Positions 51,777 to 60,857 of a stretch of DNA of 64,000 nt are shown in pieces; the stretch's first letter is position 1, and every line of letters begins with the position of its first letter. The translations under genes and the position numbers were made by a program. The DNA lies in the NCBI GenBank assembly GCA_020634215.1, contig JACKCD010000015.1, positions 47,462 through 111,461 of the forward strand, read 5' to 3'. Below the pieces are notes generated by a model. The model was not told the DNA's origin. It saw only the letters and a program-made list of their open reading frames with translations, and did not search any database. This DNA comes from Ardenticatenaceae bacterium (GTDB lineage: Bacteria; Chloroflexota; Anaerolineae; Promineifilales; Promineifilaceae).

Positions 51777-54491
51777 ATGACTGTTCAAGCCGTTATTCAG
51801 GCCAAACAACAAGTTTTTGGTAGCCATTTCCCTATTTACCGCAACTACCCCATTGCCCTTAGCAGAACACAAATTGAACCACTTGATTCTCTTTTAACAA
51901 AGGATAGCCTTCGGCCACGGTGGGGAAATTTAGCGTTAGCGGCAACACGTGAGACGGCGCATATGCCGCGCCCAAAGTGGGAACATGCGGTGCGTCAGCA
52001 AAAAATCCCCACCACAATCTTAGTAAGTACCAATGTTTATATTTTGATCGAGCGATTGCCTGATGGCTCAATCCAGACAACTGATGTTACCAACTCACTA
52101 CTACCTACACTAAAAAGATTACGTGATGAGCTGTTCTCACCACAGGCATTAGCCAAGTTTAAGGTTGGGCAACTTTCTTTTGCTGACCTAGAGGATGATT
52201 GGAACTGGAGCTCTGGATTTGCTAAACATGTGCGTGAGCAGCAACGACAGCTTGAACTGGCACTAGCACAAGGTGTTCAACAGGCAATTGCTGCTCAACA
52301 TGCTACTACAAAAGCAAATATTGATACCATCTTTAGTGTTGCCCTGGGTTACATGGGGGCACGTATTCTTGAAGACAAAGGCTTCTTTGGCGAGGATCCA
52401 CTTCCATCAAATGACCCTGTACAACTCCTGCACAAAACAATAGCTAAAACGAATGGTTTTTTCAAACATGCCAGCAACTTAATTACACAGCTTAATGATG
52501 AAGCAGTGCAGGGATTAGCCGCTGCAATGGGTAAGAGTGTTAGCTTTTCGCTAATTGATCACCGTGATGTGGGCAGGCTGTATGAACATACCCTCAAAAC
52601 GCTTGCTCAATTAGGCGAGAAGAAAACAGGGAAGTGGGAATCGGCTGAATTGCTCAACCTCCAACAATATTACACACCGGTTGCCATAGCCAGGCAAATG
52701 TTAGCGTACCTACCTCTCGAACGGATTCGACCAGAAGACCGAGTCATTTATGATCCTGCAGCCGGTTCAGGCAGTTTGTTACTTGCTTCTTCACAGCGGC
52801 TCTTTGCTATGGAAGATGTGGAAAGCCCAGAGTTGGTGGCTAGTAATATTTTAGGCAACGATAAGGATCGCAATGCGGAACTCCTGACCCGTTTACGCTA
52901 TGTTCTTACAGAGGAAGCACTTGATAAAACGGGAAACCTGCTTCAACCGCCTGTCTATTTTGGCGTACAAGATTACATGACAGATGATGCATGGTTGCGG
53001 CTACCTAAACGCCCTAGAGTCATTGTTGCCAACCCACCATTTGGTATTGTAGACAAACGTGAACGGGCAACCACATTTGTCCAATCCGTACTTGGTAGGT
53101 TGCAGGAAGGTGATCAGTTTGCATGTGTGTTGCCAGGTTCATCCTATACGGCAACTACGTATGGTTGGAAATCAGCTAAAGACTTTCTTAATAATAAAAC
53201 ACAATTGTTAGAAACATGGCAATTACCACCAGGAGTTGTAGGTCTTTCCGCAGAGACGAGAGTAACGGTTGTTTTAGGGATCATTGGTGAATCAACCCCC
53301 ACATTCTCTATATCACGCTCAATAAGGGCAACTGCTAAAGACATAAGAGACAAAGCCAGTAGAGAGGGTTTCTTAGGTGATGCAGTAGCAACGAAAATTA
53401 AGACACAACGTGATTGGACAAATCTTGCATCTCCACAAATTCAGATTGACACCTTTATATCTGTAGGAGATTTATTTGATGTTTGTAATGGGGTCAGACT
53501 GAGGAATGGAATAAAGCGATTTTCTTTAGATGACGAACATTTTTTACCCCCAAAATATAATGGACTAATGGTCAAGGCATGGATCAATAGCTGGAGGACA
53601 AAAGGGACTTTATGGGCAGATCCTCAGAATGCTCCATACCAAGAGCGTTATATTGTATATCACGAAGATTTTCTCTCTCGAATGCGCCCAAAGCGCAAAG
53701 ATATTTTTGATAGCTCCAAAGTCTTGATTAGCCGTACTACAAACTCTGACTATAGTGATCCGTTTCCTGTCTATTTGGATACCGAAGGCCTCTATCCAAG
53801 TGATAATATGTATTGCCTCGTTCCCTACAACAAAAATGAAATAGAATGTCCAACTCCATCTGGATGGCAAACATTATCTCGGCAAGATCAACTCTTTTGG
53901 CTTGTGGGCATACTGAATAACGAATTATTGAAGCGGTTATCAATGGTTGGTCGTGGTAATCGTCAACTTTTACGGTTGCGTTTGTTGGCACTTCCGCTTC
54001 CTGAATATGTGGACAAACGGATCATCAATGTCACTTCCCAAATCATTGAGATTGAGCAAAAGAAGCAGGAAGGGGATATAGCAAAGCTCAAAAAGCAGCT
54101 AAATGAACTTGTCTTAGAATCTTATGGTAATCCAGTATTACCACCAGAGGCTAACTGTAGGGCATTGGCAGATGAATGGGCGACTGAGTGTAGCAAGCCG
54201 AAGTTAACTACTGTTGGGCAAGTGCTGGCTATTGATGGGCAAATGGTAGAGATACGTTTGGGCAATCTACTTGATGACGAGGATACAGCTTGGCTTCCAC
54301 TACCTTACAATATGCCAAGCTGGGCATTTGACGGTACTGTTTTTACAGTTGATTTTCCCGAAGATGTCAGCTATTTTGCTGATTTACAAGATCGCCCCTA
54401 CGCACTACAAAATTTTAGACACACACCGCGTCCGTATCGCAAGATTGATGAGATGCAGGTGTCTCTTTACGCCAAACTAGGAATTGAGTGA
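51777..54491 (+). CDS. N6-adenine DNA methylase with fused specificity-like region
   Basis: A 904-residue type I/IIG-like methyltransferase. SAM-binding motif I is DPAAGSGSLL (residues 326-335), the catalytic motif IV is VANPPFG (N419-P-P-F), preceded by QYYTPVAIARQML (motif X-like). The first 300 residues contain a helical region and no clear nuclease motif. After about 560 there is an HsdS-like half: SVGDLFDVCNGVRLRNGIKRF, then SSKVLISRTTNSDYSDPF, then LRLRLLALPLPEYVDKRI, and a coiled segment. The end is a small beta domain (about 800-885). It overlaps the next gene by 4 bases (GTGA). AACGGCCGTT sites are absent and the base composition is AT-richer than its neighbours. Confidence 0.9.
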   Translation: MTVQAVIQAKQQVFGSHFPIYRNYPIALSRTQIEPLDSLLTKDSLRPRWGNLALAATRETAHMPRPKWEHAVRQQKIPTTILVSTNVYILIERLPDGSIQTTDVTNSLLPTLKRLRDELFSPQALAKFKVGQLSFADLEDDWNWSSGFAKHVREQQRQLELALAQGVQQAIAAQHATTKANIDTIFSVALGYMGARILEDKGFFGEDPLPSNDPVQLLHKTIAKTNGFFKHASNLITQLNDEAVQGLAAAMGKSVSFSLIDHRDVGRLYEHTLKTLAQLGEKKTGKWESAELLNLQQYYTPVAIARQMLAYLPLERIRPEDRVIYDPAAGSGSLLLASSQRLFAMEDVESPELVASNILGNDKDRNAELLTRLRYVLTEEALDKTGNLLQPPVYFGVQDYMTDDAWLRLPKRPRVIVANPPFGIVDKRERATTFVQSVLGRLQEGDQFACVLPGSSYTATTYGWKSAKDFLNNKTQLLETWQLPPGVVGLSAETRVTVVLGIIGESTPTFSISRSIRATAKDIRDKASREGFLGDAVATKIKTQRDWTNLASPQIQIDTFISVGDLFDVCNGVRLRNGIKRFSLDDEHFLPPKYNGLMVKAWINSWRTKGTLWADPQNAPYQERYIVYHEDFLSRMRPKRKDIFDSSKVLISRTTNSDYSDPFPVYLDTEGLYPSDNMYCLVPYNKNEIECPTPSGWQTLSRQDQLFWLVGILNNELLKRLSMVGRGNRQLLRLRLLALPLPEYVDKRIINVTSQIIEIEQKKQEGDIAKLKKQLNELVLESYGNPVLPPEANCRALADEWATECSKPKLTTVGQVLAIDGQMVEIRLGNLLDDEDTAWLPLPYNMPSWAFDGTVFTVDFPEDVSYFADLQDRPYALQNFRHTPRPYRKIDEMQVSLYAKLGIE

Positions 54492-55501
54492 TAGAAGTCG
54501 CGTTTCTCAATGTTGCCAACGCCGATAGTGTGGTTGTGTACAACATCAAATCCACAGGGGCTGTCATTGATGTGCCGAAGCCTCGTCTCGTTTCAAACTG
54601 GTTTCGCCAACGCGACTGTACACACATTGAATATCTTTTCCTGACACACAGCCATAATGATCATGCTCCTTCCCTGCCGGAACTTATAAATTTCTTGGTG
54701 GATTGGTTGAAATCTGGAACTGTAAAGTACTTGATTTTGCCGAGAACTTACCTGGACAAAGCATTTGTGCAGGCACAAGATATAGAACGTCCAGCGGGGA
54801 AGCAATATAGACATGCGCTTGATGCCCTTGAGGCGATGCTCGACAGACGACAACTTATTATTGTGCCTGCGGAACAGAGTATAACAACTCCTACGATGGA
54901 TGAGGTCATATTCCAAATTCTGTATCCGAGTGTACTTGATGCTGTGCCAACAAAAGGCAATGAGAACGCCTTGTCGTTGGTTTTACAACTCAAATATGGT
55001 GCGTTTACGATGCTACTACCAGCCGATATTGATGGTATAGGGCTTACGAAGCTATTGAAACGTAACGAAAATCTTCATTCACACGTCGTCAAAATCCCGC
55101 ATCATGGTGCATGGCCGCGCCACTCAGAAGAGAATTGGCGTCAGCTATTAGATAATTCTGATCCTGAGTTGGCAGTTTTATCAGTTGGGAGCCGCAATTC
55201 ATATGAGCATGTCAAACCTGAGTTATTTCAAGAATTGTGGAGTAGACAGCAAAGCCCGAATACAAGGTTGAAAAAATTTGTTTGCACTGAAGTTACGCGC
55301 ACCTGCGTGTTTACTGCACGAATACGAGGGCAAATGGGAAGTAAGGGCTTGGTTCAACGGCGTGCCTGTGGTGGGGACATTACAATCACAGCCAACAAAG
55401 ATGGCTCTTGGACATTTCTTAATGAGCAAGAACATATGACCTATCTGAAAAGTGTTGAAATGCCTGCTTGTTTGGGCAAGGCAGATTTGGAATCTCAGTA
55501 A
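54488..55501 (+). CDS. ComEC-like MBL-fold protein coupled to the methylase
   Basis: A 337-residue MBL-fold protein starting with GTG at 54488 inside the methylase stop (GTGA). Metal motifs: FLTHSHNDHAPSLPE (HxHxDH, residues 54-59), then Asp in TMLLPADIDG (about 178) and HxxG in VVKIPHHGAWPRH (about 206). This order is that of the MBL domain attached to ComEC/Rec2, without the membrane part. Relatives are predicted nucleases or phosphodiesterases. It is translationally coupled to the DNA methylase, which suggests an effector in a restriction or defence module. No helicase or HsdR is present. Confidence 0.85.
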   Translation: MIEVAFLNVANADSVVVYNIKSTGAVIDVPKPRLVSNWFRQRDCTHIEYLFLTHSHNDHAPSLPELINFLVDWLKSGTVKYLILPRTYLDKAFVQAQDIERPAGKQYRHALDALEAMLDRRQLIIVPAEQSITTPTMDEVIFQILYPSVLDAVPTKGNENALSLVLQLKYGAFTMLLPADIDGIGLTKLLKRNENLHSHVVKIPHHGAWPRHSEENWRQLLDNSDPELAVLSVGSRNSYEHVKPELFQELWSRQQSPNTRLKKFVCTEVTRTCVFTARIRGQMGSKGLVQRRACGGDITITANKDGSWTFLNEQEHMTYLKSVEMPACLGKADLESQ

Positions 55502-55632
55502 GGCTTGAATCGTTGCCTAAACGTTTCCGTAAACTATCCCTATCCTTGCCTTATTGGCAAAACTGGCCTAAAAAACGTCAATTTGGTGCGTGGTGCGTAG
55601 AAGCCTGTCTGCTACGCACTACTTGCAGCCAG

Positions 55633-56940
55633 TTAGGAACGGATAATTGGCAAATGGGTAAACTGTTTGAAATCAACGGGCCAGCCGGGTGGGGTGAAGT
55701 CGGGGAGGAAGCCGAGGGAGGGGGTGAAGGGGGTGGTTAACGGCCGTTCTCCGCTCACCACCCACTGCAACAACTCCGCCAGCACCAACTCCACCTGTTC
55801 GGCCGTAAACGCGCAGTGCCCCACCGAATCGGTATAAACTTGGAACAAATTGTCGGCTGACCCTGCCGCCGCCACTTGATCACGGTAAACGGCCTCGTGG
55901 TTGACCGGTACCAGCCCGTCGTCGCTGGTGTGGGCGGTGAAAACGGGCAGCGGCAGCTCGCCGGTGAGGCTGGCATTGGCTTCGACGTAGGCGCGGGCGG
56001 TGGGGTTGGCGGTGATGGTGGAACGGCCGTTCATCTCACCCAACAACGCCTCCGCATCCACATTCAGCGTTGCCAAATACTGCTTGTCGGCTGCACTCAG
56101 CCGGTAAATGTGGTTGCGATTTTGCGTGGGTGCGCCGCCCGCCCGTCGTTCCAGCTCGGCGCGGGCTTCGGTGGCGTAAAACATGTTGACAAACAGCCAG
56201 TTGTTGCCCGACATAAATTCTTTGTCGGTGATGCCCGTCACCAGCCGGATAAACTCAAACTTGCCCCGGTTGGCCGGGTTGAGCGTTTGGGCAAACACCG
56301 GGCCAAGCACCTCCCCCTGGAACGAAATATCGTCGCGCACATCGGCCACGCTGCCCCAGCTTTGCGGCCAGCCAAAGGCCACGTCATAGGCCAGAGCAAA
56401 GACCAGTGCCCCATCCCACGACATGGGGGCACCGGCGGCTGGGGGACACAGCGCCACCACGCCGTCATAAACATTGGGGTAGCGTTCGCCGCTGGCAAGG
56501 GCGATCAAGCCGCCCATGGAGCCGCCCAGGAGGATGGTTTGCTGGGCAGCACCCACCTCCTGGTTAAAAAATTGCACCAGGGCGTGGGTATCTTCAATCC
56601 CTTCGCCTACCGCCCAGCCGTTGTCTTTGTAGGCTGAGCCAGCGATGGCGTAGCCAGCGGCCAAGAAGGCATCTTCGCCAGCGGTGCCGCCGGGGGCGGC
56701 TTCGGCGGTGTGGTCATCGGTTTGCCCCGGCTGGTCGGCTTTGTCGCGGTAGCCGTGGGCATAAACGACCAGCGTTTGCCCATCCCAGCCGTCGGGGACG
56801 CGGATGCGGTAGTTGGCTCCGTCAATCTCACCCTCAAGCAGTAGTTCGGCCTGGGGGGTGGCATAAATGGGTTGGACAAGGGTAAGGAGGAAAACGGCCG
56901 TTAATAGCACCATTTTGCGGGTAATAGCTTGGTGAAACAT
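55633..56940 (-). CDS. Secreted alpha/beta hydrolase
   Basis: A 435-residue exported hydrolase. ATG 56940 has AGGAG 6 bases upstream and gives a signal peptide (MFHQAITRKMVLLTAVFLLTLVQPIYATPQA). The nucleophile elbow is GGSMGG (Ser about residue 124), after LVVYAHGYRDKADQPGQ. The charge-relay Asp and His are probably TSDDGLVPVNHEAV and SVGHCAF near the C-terminus. Substrate unknown, perhaps a lipid ester or peptide. The frame stays open upstream through a G/C heptamer repeat, which is not coding. Confidence 0.82.
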   Translation of the reverse strand: MFHQAITRKMVLLTAVFLLTLVQPIYATPQAELLLEGEIDGANYRIRVPDGWDGQTLVVYAHGYRDKADQPGQTDDHTAEAAPGGTAGEDAFLAAGYAIAGSAYKDNGWAVGEGIEDTHALVQFFNQEVGAAQQTILLGGSMGGLIALASGERYPNVYDGVVALCPPAAGAPMSWDGALVFALAYDVAFGWPQSWGSVADVRDDISFQGEVLGPVFAQTLNPANRGKFEFIRLVTGITDKEFMSGNNWLFVNMFYATEARAELERRAGGAPTQNRNHIYRLSAADKQYLATLNVDAEALLGEMNGRSTITANPTARAYVEANASLTGELPLPVFTAHTSDDGLVPVNHEAVYRDQVAAAGSADNLFQVYTDSVGHCAFTAEQVELVLAELLQWVVSGERPLTTPFTPSLGFLPDFTPPGWPVDFKQFTHLPIIRS

Positions 56941-56942
56941 GG

Positions 56943-57022
56943 GTACTCCTGGGGAAGGCAGGGGAGCAGGGGGGCGGGGGGAGCAGGGGAGAATTCTCCT
57001 CTGCTCCCCCGCCCCCCTGCGC
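56943..57022. repeat. GGGGAGCA-type inverted repeat
   Basis: G-rich AGGCAGGGGAGCAGGGGGGC with GGAGCAGGGGAGAATTCTCC and the C-rich complement CTGCTCCCCCGCCCCCCTGCG form a very stable hairpin between the M20 peptidase gene and the hydrolase gene. Confidence 0.85.
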
Positions 57023-58399
57023 TTACGAAAGCTGTGCCAAATGCAGCAGCAAACTTGCTGTCGTTTTGATGCCCTGCTTAATCCGCCACACCTCCATATT
57101 TTCATTAGGGGCGTGGTTCGATTCGTCGGCGTTGGCGTAGGGGATGACAAAGGTGTGGAGGCCAAGCGTTTTGGTAAAGACGTAGTTGGGCAAGCTGCCG
57201 CCCATAGCGGGCATCAACAGCGGCTCCTTGCCCTGCGCGGCCACAATGGCCTGACGGATGGGCACCGTGAAGGGGGAATCTATGGGGGTTTTGGATGGAT
57301 CCATGCCGCCCAGCCGCACAAATTCCACCTCTGGGGCGTGGTGTTGGACATGGGCGGCCACTTTGTCCATGATGTCGCTTACGGTTTGGTTAGCAACCAG
57401 CCGAATGTCGCACTTGGCAACTGCCTGGCAGGGCAGCACCGTCTTGGAGCCGGGGCCGTTGTAGCCGCCGTGCAGCCCGTTGATGGTGAAGGTGGGCCAG
57501 ATGGAAAGGCGGTCGAAAAACGGCCGTTCTGGCGGCATATCCAACCGCGCCAAATCCAGCTCTGCCAGCACTTCGGCCACATTCACCGGTAGCTTGTCCA
57601 ATGCCTCCCGTTCCAATGGCGACGGCGGCTCCACATGCTCATACAGCCCGTCAATGGTAATCTCGCCCCGGTCGTTTTTCATCGTTGCCAGCAGGTGGAT
57701 GAGCGTCCACAGCGGGTTTGGCACCACGCCCCCCCAGTTACCCGAATGCAAATCTTGGTTGGCACCCCGCGCCCACAGTTCAAAAGAGACGATGCCGCGC
57801 ACGCCAAATTCAATGGTAGATTGGCCGCTGTGGTCAACGGGGCCGTCAGAAATGATGACCAAATCGGCGTTGAGTTCGTCTTGGTGGTCGGCAATAAACT
57901 GGGCGATGTGGGGGCTGCCGATTTCCTCCTCCCCTTCGAGGAGAAAGATGACGTTGCAGGGGAGTTTGCCGTGCGCCGCCAGCAGCGATTCCATGGCAAA
58001 CAGGTGGGCGGTATGCTGCCCTTTATTGTCGCCCACGCCGCGTGCGTACAAACGGCCGTTTCTGATCGTCGGCTCAAACGGCGGTGAATCCCATAGCTCC
58101 AACGGGTCGGGGGGCTGTACATCGTAATGGCCGTACAGCATCACCGTTGGCAAATTGGGGTCTTCGATGCGCCGCCCCAGCACCATCGGCCAGCCGGCCG
58201 TGGGTTTGAGTTCAGCGGTAAATCCTAGCTTTTGCAGCCATGCCAGCAAAACCTCTCCCACTTCGGCAATGCCCTGCCCGTGAGCACTGATGCTGGGCTG
58301 GCGCAAATATTCGATGAGCCGATCCAGGTAAGTTTGTTCGTGTTGGTCAATGTGGTGGAAAACGGCCGTTAATTGTTCCTCGCCGACAGAAGCAGACAT
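57023..58399 (-). CDS. M20-family dipeptidase/deacetylase
   Basis: A 458-residue zinc peptidase. ATG 58399 (MSASVGEEQLTAVFHHIDQHEQTYL) follows GAGGG. Metal and catalytic motifs are MLYGHYDVQPPDPLELWDSPPFEP (His about 92), ARGVGDNKGQHTAHL (Asp about 124), EGEEEIGSP (Glu about 159-160), IISDGPVDH and the late VIPYANADESNHAPNENM (His about 438). It fits the dipeptidase group related to carnosinase and CNDP. It is upstream of the secreted hydrolase on the same strand, separated by the stable hairpin. Confidence 0.9.
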   Translation of the reverse strand: MSASVGEEQLTAVFHHIDQHEQTYLDRLIEYLRQPSISAHGQGIAEVGEVLLAWLQKLGFTAELKPTAGWPMVLGRRIEDPNLPTVMLYGHYDVQPPDPLELWDSPPFEPTIRNGRLYARGVGDNKGQHTAHLFAMESLLAAHGKLPCNVIFLLEGEEEIGSPHIAQFIADHQDELNADLVIISDGPVDHSGQSTIEFGVRGIVSFELWARGANQDLHSGNWGGVVPNPLWTLIHLLATMKNDRGEITIDGLYEHVEPPSPLEREALDKLPVNVAEVLAELDLARLDMPPERPFFDRLSIWPTFTINGLHGGYNGPGSKTVLPCQAVAKCDIRLVANQTVSDIMDKVAAHVQHHAPEVEFVRLGGMDPSKTPIDSPFTVPIRQAIVAAQGKEPLLMPAMGGSLPNYVFTKTLGLHTFVIPYANADESNHAPNENMEVWRIKQGIKTTASLLLHLAQLS

Positions 58400-58521
58400 A
58401 ATCCCTCGCAATGGTGGCTGAGACCAATGGCACAAATTTTGATTGGCTCATACACCGTTTGTTTGTTAGCATCCACACGACCTAGTGTAGCTTATCTAGC
58501 GCAGTGATAAAAGAGGTGTCT

Positions 58522-59400
58522 ATGAAAATAACCTTGTTGGGCACAGGTACGCCAACCAATCCTACCCGTTTTCAGAGCAGCGTTGTCGTTGAGATTGGTG
58601 ACGACGTGCTATTGTTTGACGCTGGGCGCGGCACCGTCCATCAAATGTACCAGGCGGGCATTGCCGTGCAGCGGGTGAATCCGGTCTTTATTACCCATCA
58701 CCATTTTGACCATATCAACGATCTGTTTGACGTGATCATTTCCACCGCCATGCAGGGGCGCACCGAGCCGCTGCAAATATTTGGGCCGGCCGGTACGCAC
58801 CGCATTGTGCAGGCGTTGCTAGAGCAGGTCTATGCGGCCGATATTCGCTTTCGGCTGGAGGAAGACCGGGCGGTTCGGCAGGCGGGTGGAAGCTGGGGCG
58901 AGCAGCCGCAGGCAATTTCGCATATAACTGGACGCGATGTGGGGGCGGAGTTGGTGATCGCCACGGATAATTGGCGTGTCACGGCCGACTTTGTCCAGCA
59001 TGGCACCTTTCCCAACGCGCCTGACTTTCAGTGGCGCTGCCTGGGTTATCGGATTGAATCGGCAGGGCGGGTGGTGACTATTAGCGGCGACACGGTTCCC
59101 TGCGATGGTGTCGTGCGGCTGGCGCAGGATGCCGATCTACTGATTCAATGCTGCCACATGCCCCAAAGTGCAGTCAACAATCCGGTCATGCAATATTTGG
59201 CCGACGATGTGATTGCCTCTTCGACCCAGGCAGGCATCATTGCTGCTGCCGCCAATGTGAAGCGAATGGTGCTGACCCACCTGAGCGCCACGATTCATCA
59301 GGGTAACTTTGACGAGATTTTGGCCGATGTCAGACAGGCTTATACGGGGGAGGTGCTGCTGGGGGAAGATTTGCTGGTACTACATCTGCCGCCTGCGTGA
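58522..59400 (+). CDS. MBL-fold metallo-hydrolase (RNase Z-like superfamily)
   Basis: A 292-residue protein, MKITLLGTGTPTNPTRFQSSVVVEIGDDVLLFDAGRG, with zinc motif THHHFDHINDL (about residues 59-68), later VVTISGDTVP (Asp) and LTHLSAT (His about 254). This is the ribonuclease Z/arylsulfatase-like subgroup. Lacking the RNase Z flexible arm, it is more probably a small-molecule hydrolase. Start ATG 58522 follows AGAGGTG. It is about 40 bases before the FAD oxidase gene. Confidence 0.88.
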   Translation: MKITLLGTGTPTNPTRFQSSVVVEIGDDVLLFDAGRGTVHQMYQAGIAVQRVNPVFITHHHFDHINDLFDVIISTAMQGRTEPLQIFGPAGTHRIVQALLEQVYAADIRFRLEEDRAVRQAGGSWGEQPQAISHITGRDVGAELVIATDNWRVTADFVQHGTFPNAPDFQWRCLGYRIESAGRVVTISGDTVPCDGVVRLAQDADLLIQCCHMPQSAVNNPVMQYLADDVIASSTQAGIIAAAANVKRMVLTHLSATIHQGNFDEILADVRQAYTGEVLLGEDLLVLHLPPA

Positions 59401-59443
59401 TCGCTGTGTTTGGCAGTTCAGAATTAGAAACAGGAGATTGTTG

Positions 59444-60700
59444 ATGTTACAGGAAAACCAAACCAATTGGGCGGGAAACTTGGTCTATAGTGCTAGAGAA
59501 TGGCTGACGCCGACGACGGTAGAGGAACTGCAAACGGCCGTTAACCAAAGCCACCATCTGCGTCCATTAGGCTCGCGCCACTCTTTTAACACCATTGCCG
59601 ACAGCCCCGATACCATTGTGCCCTTAGGACAGCTAAACCGGGTGTTGGCGCTGGATCGGGAACGGGGCACAGTGACGGCCGAGGGGGGCATTCGCTATGG
59701 TGAATTGGGGCAATATTTGCACGCCGAGGGTTTTGCGCTGCCCAATCTGGCTTCGCTGCCCCATATTTCAGTGGTGGGGGCGTGTGCCACCGCCACGCAC
59801 GGGTCGGGGGATGGGAATGGGGGGCTGGCAACGGCCGTTTCTGCCCTCCAACTCCTCACCGCCAACGGCGACCTGCTTACCCTGTCCCGCGACGACGACC
59901 GCTTTTACGCCGCCGTTGTTGGTCTCGGTGCGTTGGGCATCATCACCCAAATCACCCTCGACGTGCAGCCCACCTTTGACGTGGCGCAGGTTGTCTACCT
60001 CAACCTGCCCTTTGCCCAGGTAGCTGCTCATTTTGACGCGATTTTTAGCGCGGCCTACAGCGTTAGTCTGTTTACCGACTGGCAAAACGGGCAGTTTGGC
60101 GAGGTTTGGCTGAAGCATCGCCTGACTGGCGAACCCTTTGCCGCGCCCGATACCTTTTTTGGCGCAGCCGCTGCACCCGGCAAAGTCCACCCCATTCTCG
60201 GCCTGCCCACGGAACCCTGCACCGAACAGCTTGGCATCCCCGGCCCCTGGCACGAACGGCTGCCCCATTTTCGGCTAGATTTCACCCCCAGCTCCGGGGC
60301 GGAGCTGCAAAGCGAATATTTTGTACCGCGTCGCCACGCGCCCGCTGCCCTGGCCGCCATCTTTGCCTTGCAGGAAAAAATCACCCCCCACCTGCTCATT
60401 TCCGAAATCCGCACCATCGCTGCTGACAATTTTTGGCTTAGCCCCTGCTACCAGCAGCCGATGGTAGCACTTCACTTTACCTGGCAGCGCAACTGGCCGG
60501 CCGTTGCCCAAGTTTTGCCCCACATTGAAGCGGCGTTGGAGCCATTTAACGGCCGTCCGCACTGGGGCAAACTCTTTACAATGCCAGCCGCTCAAATCCA
60601 CCCCCATTACCCCCGCCTGGCTGACTTCCAGCAGTTACGCCGCCAGCTTGACCCCACCGGCAAATTTAGCAACCCGTTTTTAGAGACCGTGTTGGGCTAA
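59444..60700 (+). CDS. FAD-linked oxidase, alditol/aldonolactone oxidase family
   Basis: A 418-residue VAO-type flavoenzyme. The PP-loop segment LRPLGSRHSFNTIADSPDTIVPLGQLN covers about residues 33-59, and ISVVGACATATHGSGDGNGGLATAVSALQLL is the FAD-binding stretch. The C-terminus RPHWGKLFTM and LDPTGKFSNPFLE matches the D-arabinono-lactone oxidase domain. It oxidises sugar alcohols or aldonolactones and makes hydrogen peroxide. Start ATG 59444 has AGGAG 8 bases before it; it follows the MBL gene closely. The Ser-Arg-His-Ser (residues 39-42) region fits covalent FAD attachment. Confidence 0.88.
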   Translation: MLQENQTNWAGNLVYSAREWLTPTTVEELQTAVNQSHHLRPLGSRHSFNTIADSPDTIVPLGQLNRVLALDRERGTVTAEGGIRYGELGQYLHAEGFALPNLASLPHISVVGACATATHGSGDGNGGLATAVSALQLLTANGDLLTLSRDDDRFYAAVVGLGALGIITQITLDVQPTFDVAQVVYLNLPFAQVAAHFDAIFSAAYSVSLFTDWQNGQFGEVWLKHRLTGEPFAAPDTFFGAAAAPGKVHPILGLPTEPCTEQLGIPGPWHERLPHFRLDFTPSSGAELQSEYFVPRRHAPAALAAIFALQEKITPHLLISEIRTIAADNFWLSPCYQQPMVALHFTWQRNWPAVAQVLPHIEAALEPFNGRPHWGKLFTMPAAQIHPHYPRLADFQQLRRQLDPTGKFSNPFLETVLG

Positions 60701-60763
60701 CCGCGAATGTGGTTTATTTGGTACAAAACCGGATAGCGGTCATAATTCAAAGCATTCATCTCG

Positions 60764-60818
60764 CGCAAAGGCGCAAAGCCGCCAAGAGCAAAATCTTTGC
60801 GCCTTTGCGTGAAAAAAA
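60764..60818. repeat. CGCAAAGGCGCAAAG inverted repeat
   Basis: A 15-base arm and its exact complement CTTTGCGCCTTTGCG with a 16-base loop are followed by TGAAAAAAA. It serves as the end of the FAD oxidase transcript and is related to the copy at 10339. Confidence 0.85.
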
Positions 60819-60857
60819 CAATTTAACGGCCGTTTTCCTGCAAAACGCCACCATCGC

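Noticed and set aside
51777..55501. Complete type I restriction system
   Set aside because: A methylase with specificity-like region exists, but no HsdR, helicase or separate HsdS gene is present, so it is described as a two-gene module instead.
56941..57165. 75-residue N-terminal extension of the secreted hydrolase
   Set aside because: It is G/C heptamer repeat read through in frame; the signal peptide and ribosome-binding site place the start at 56940.
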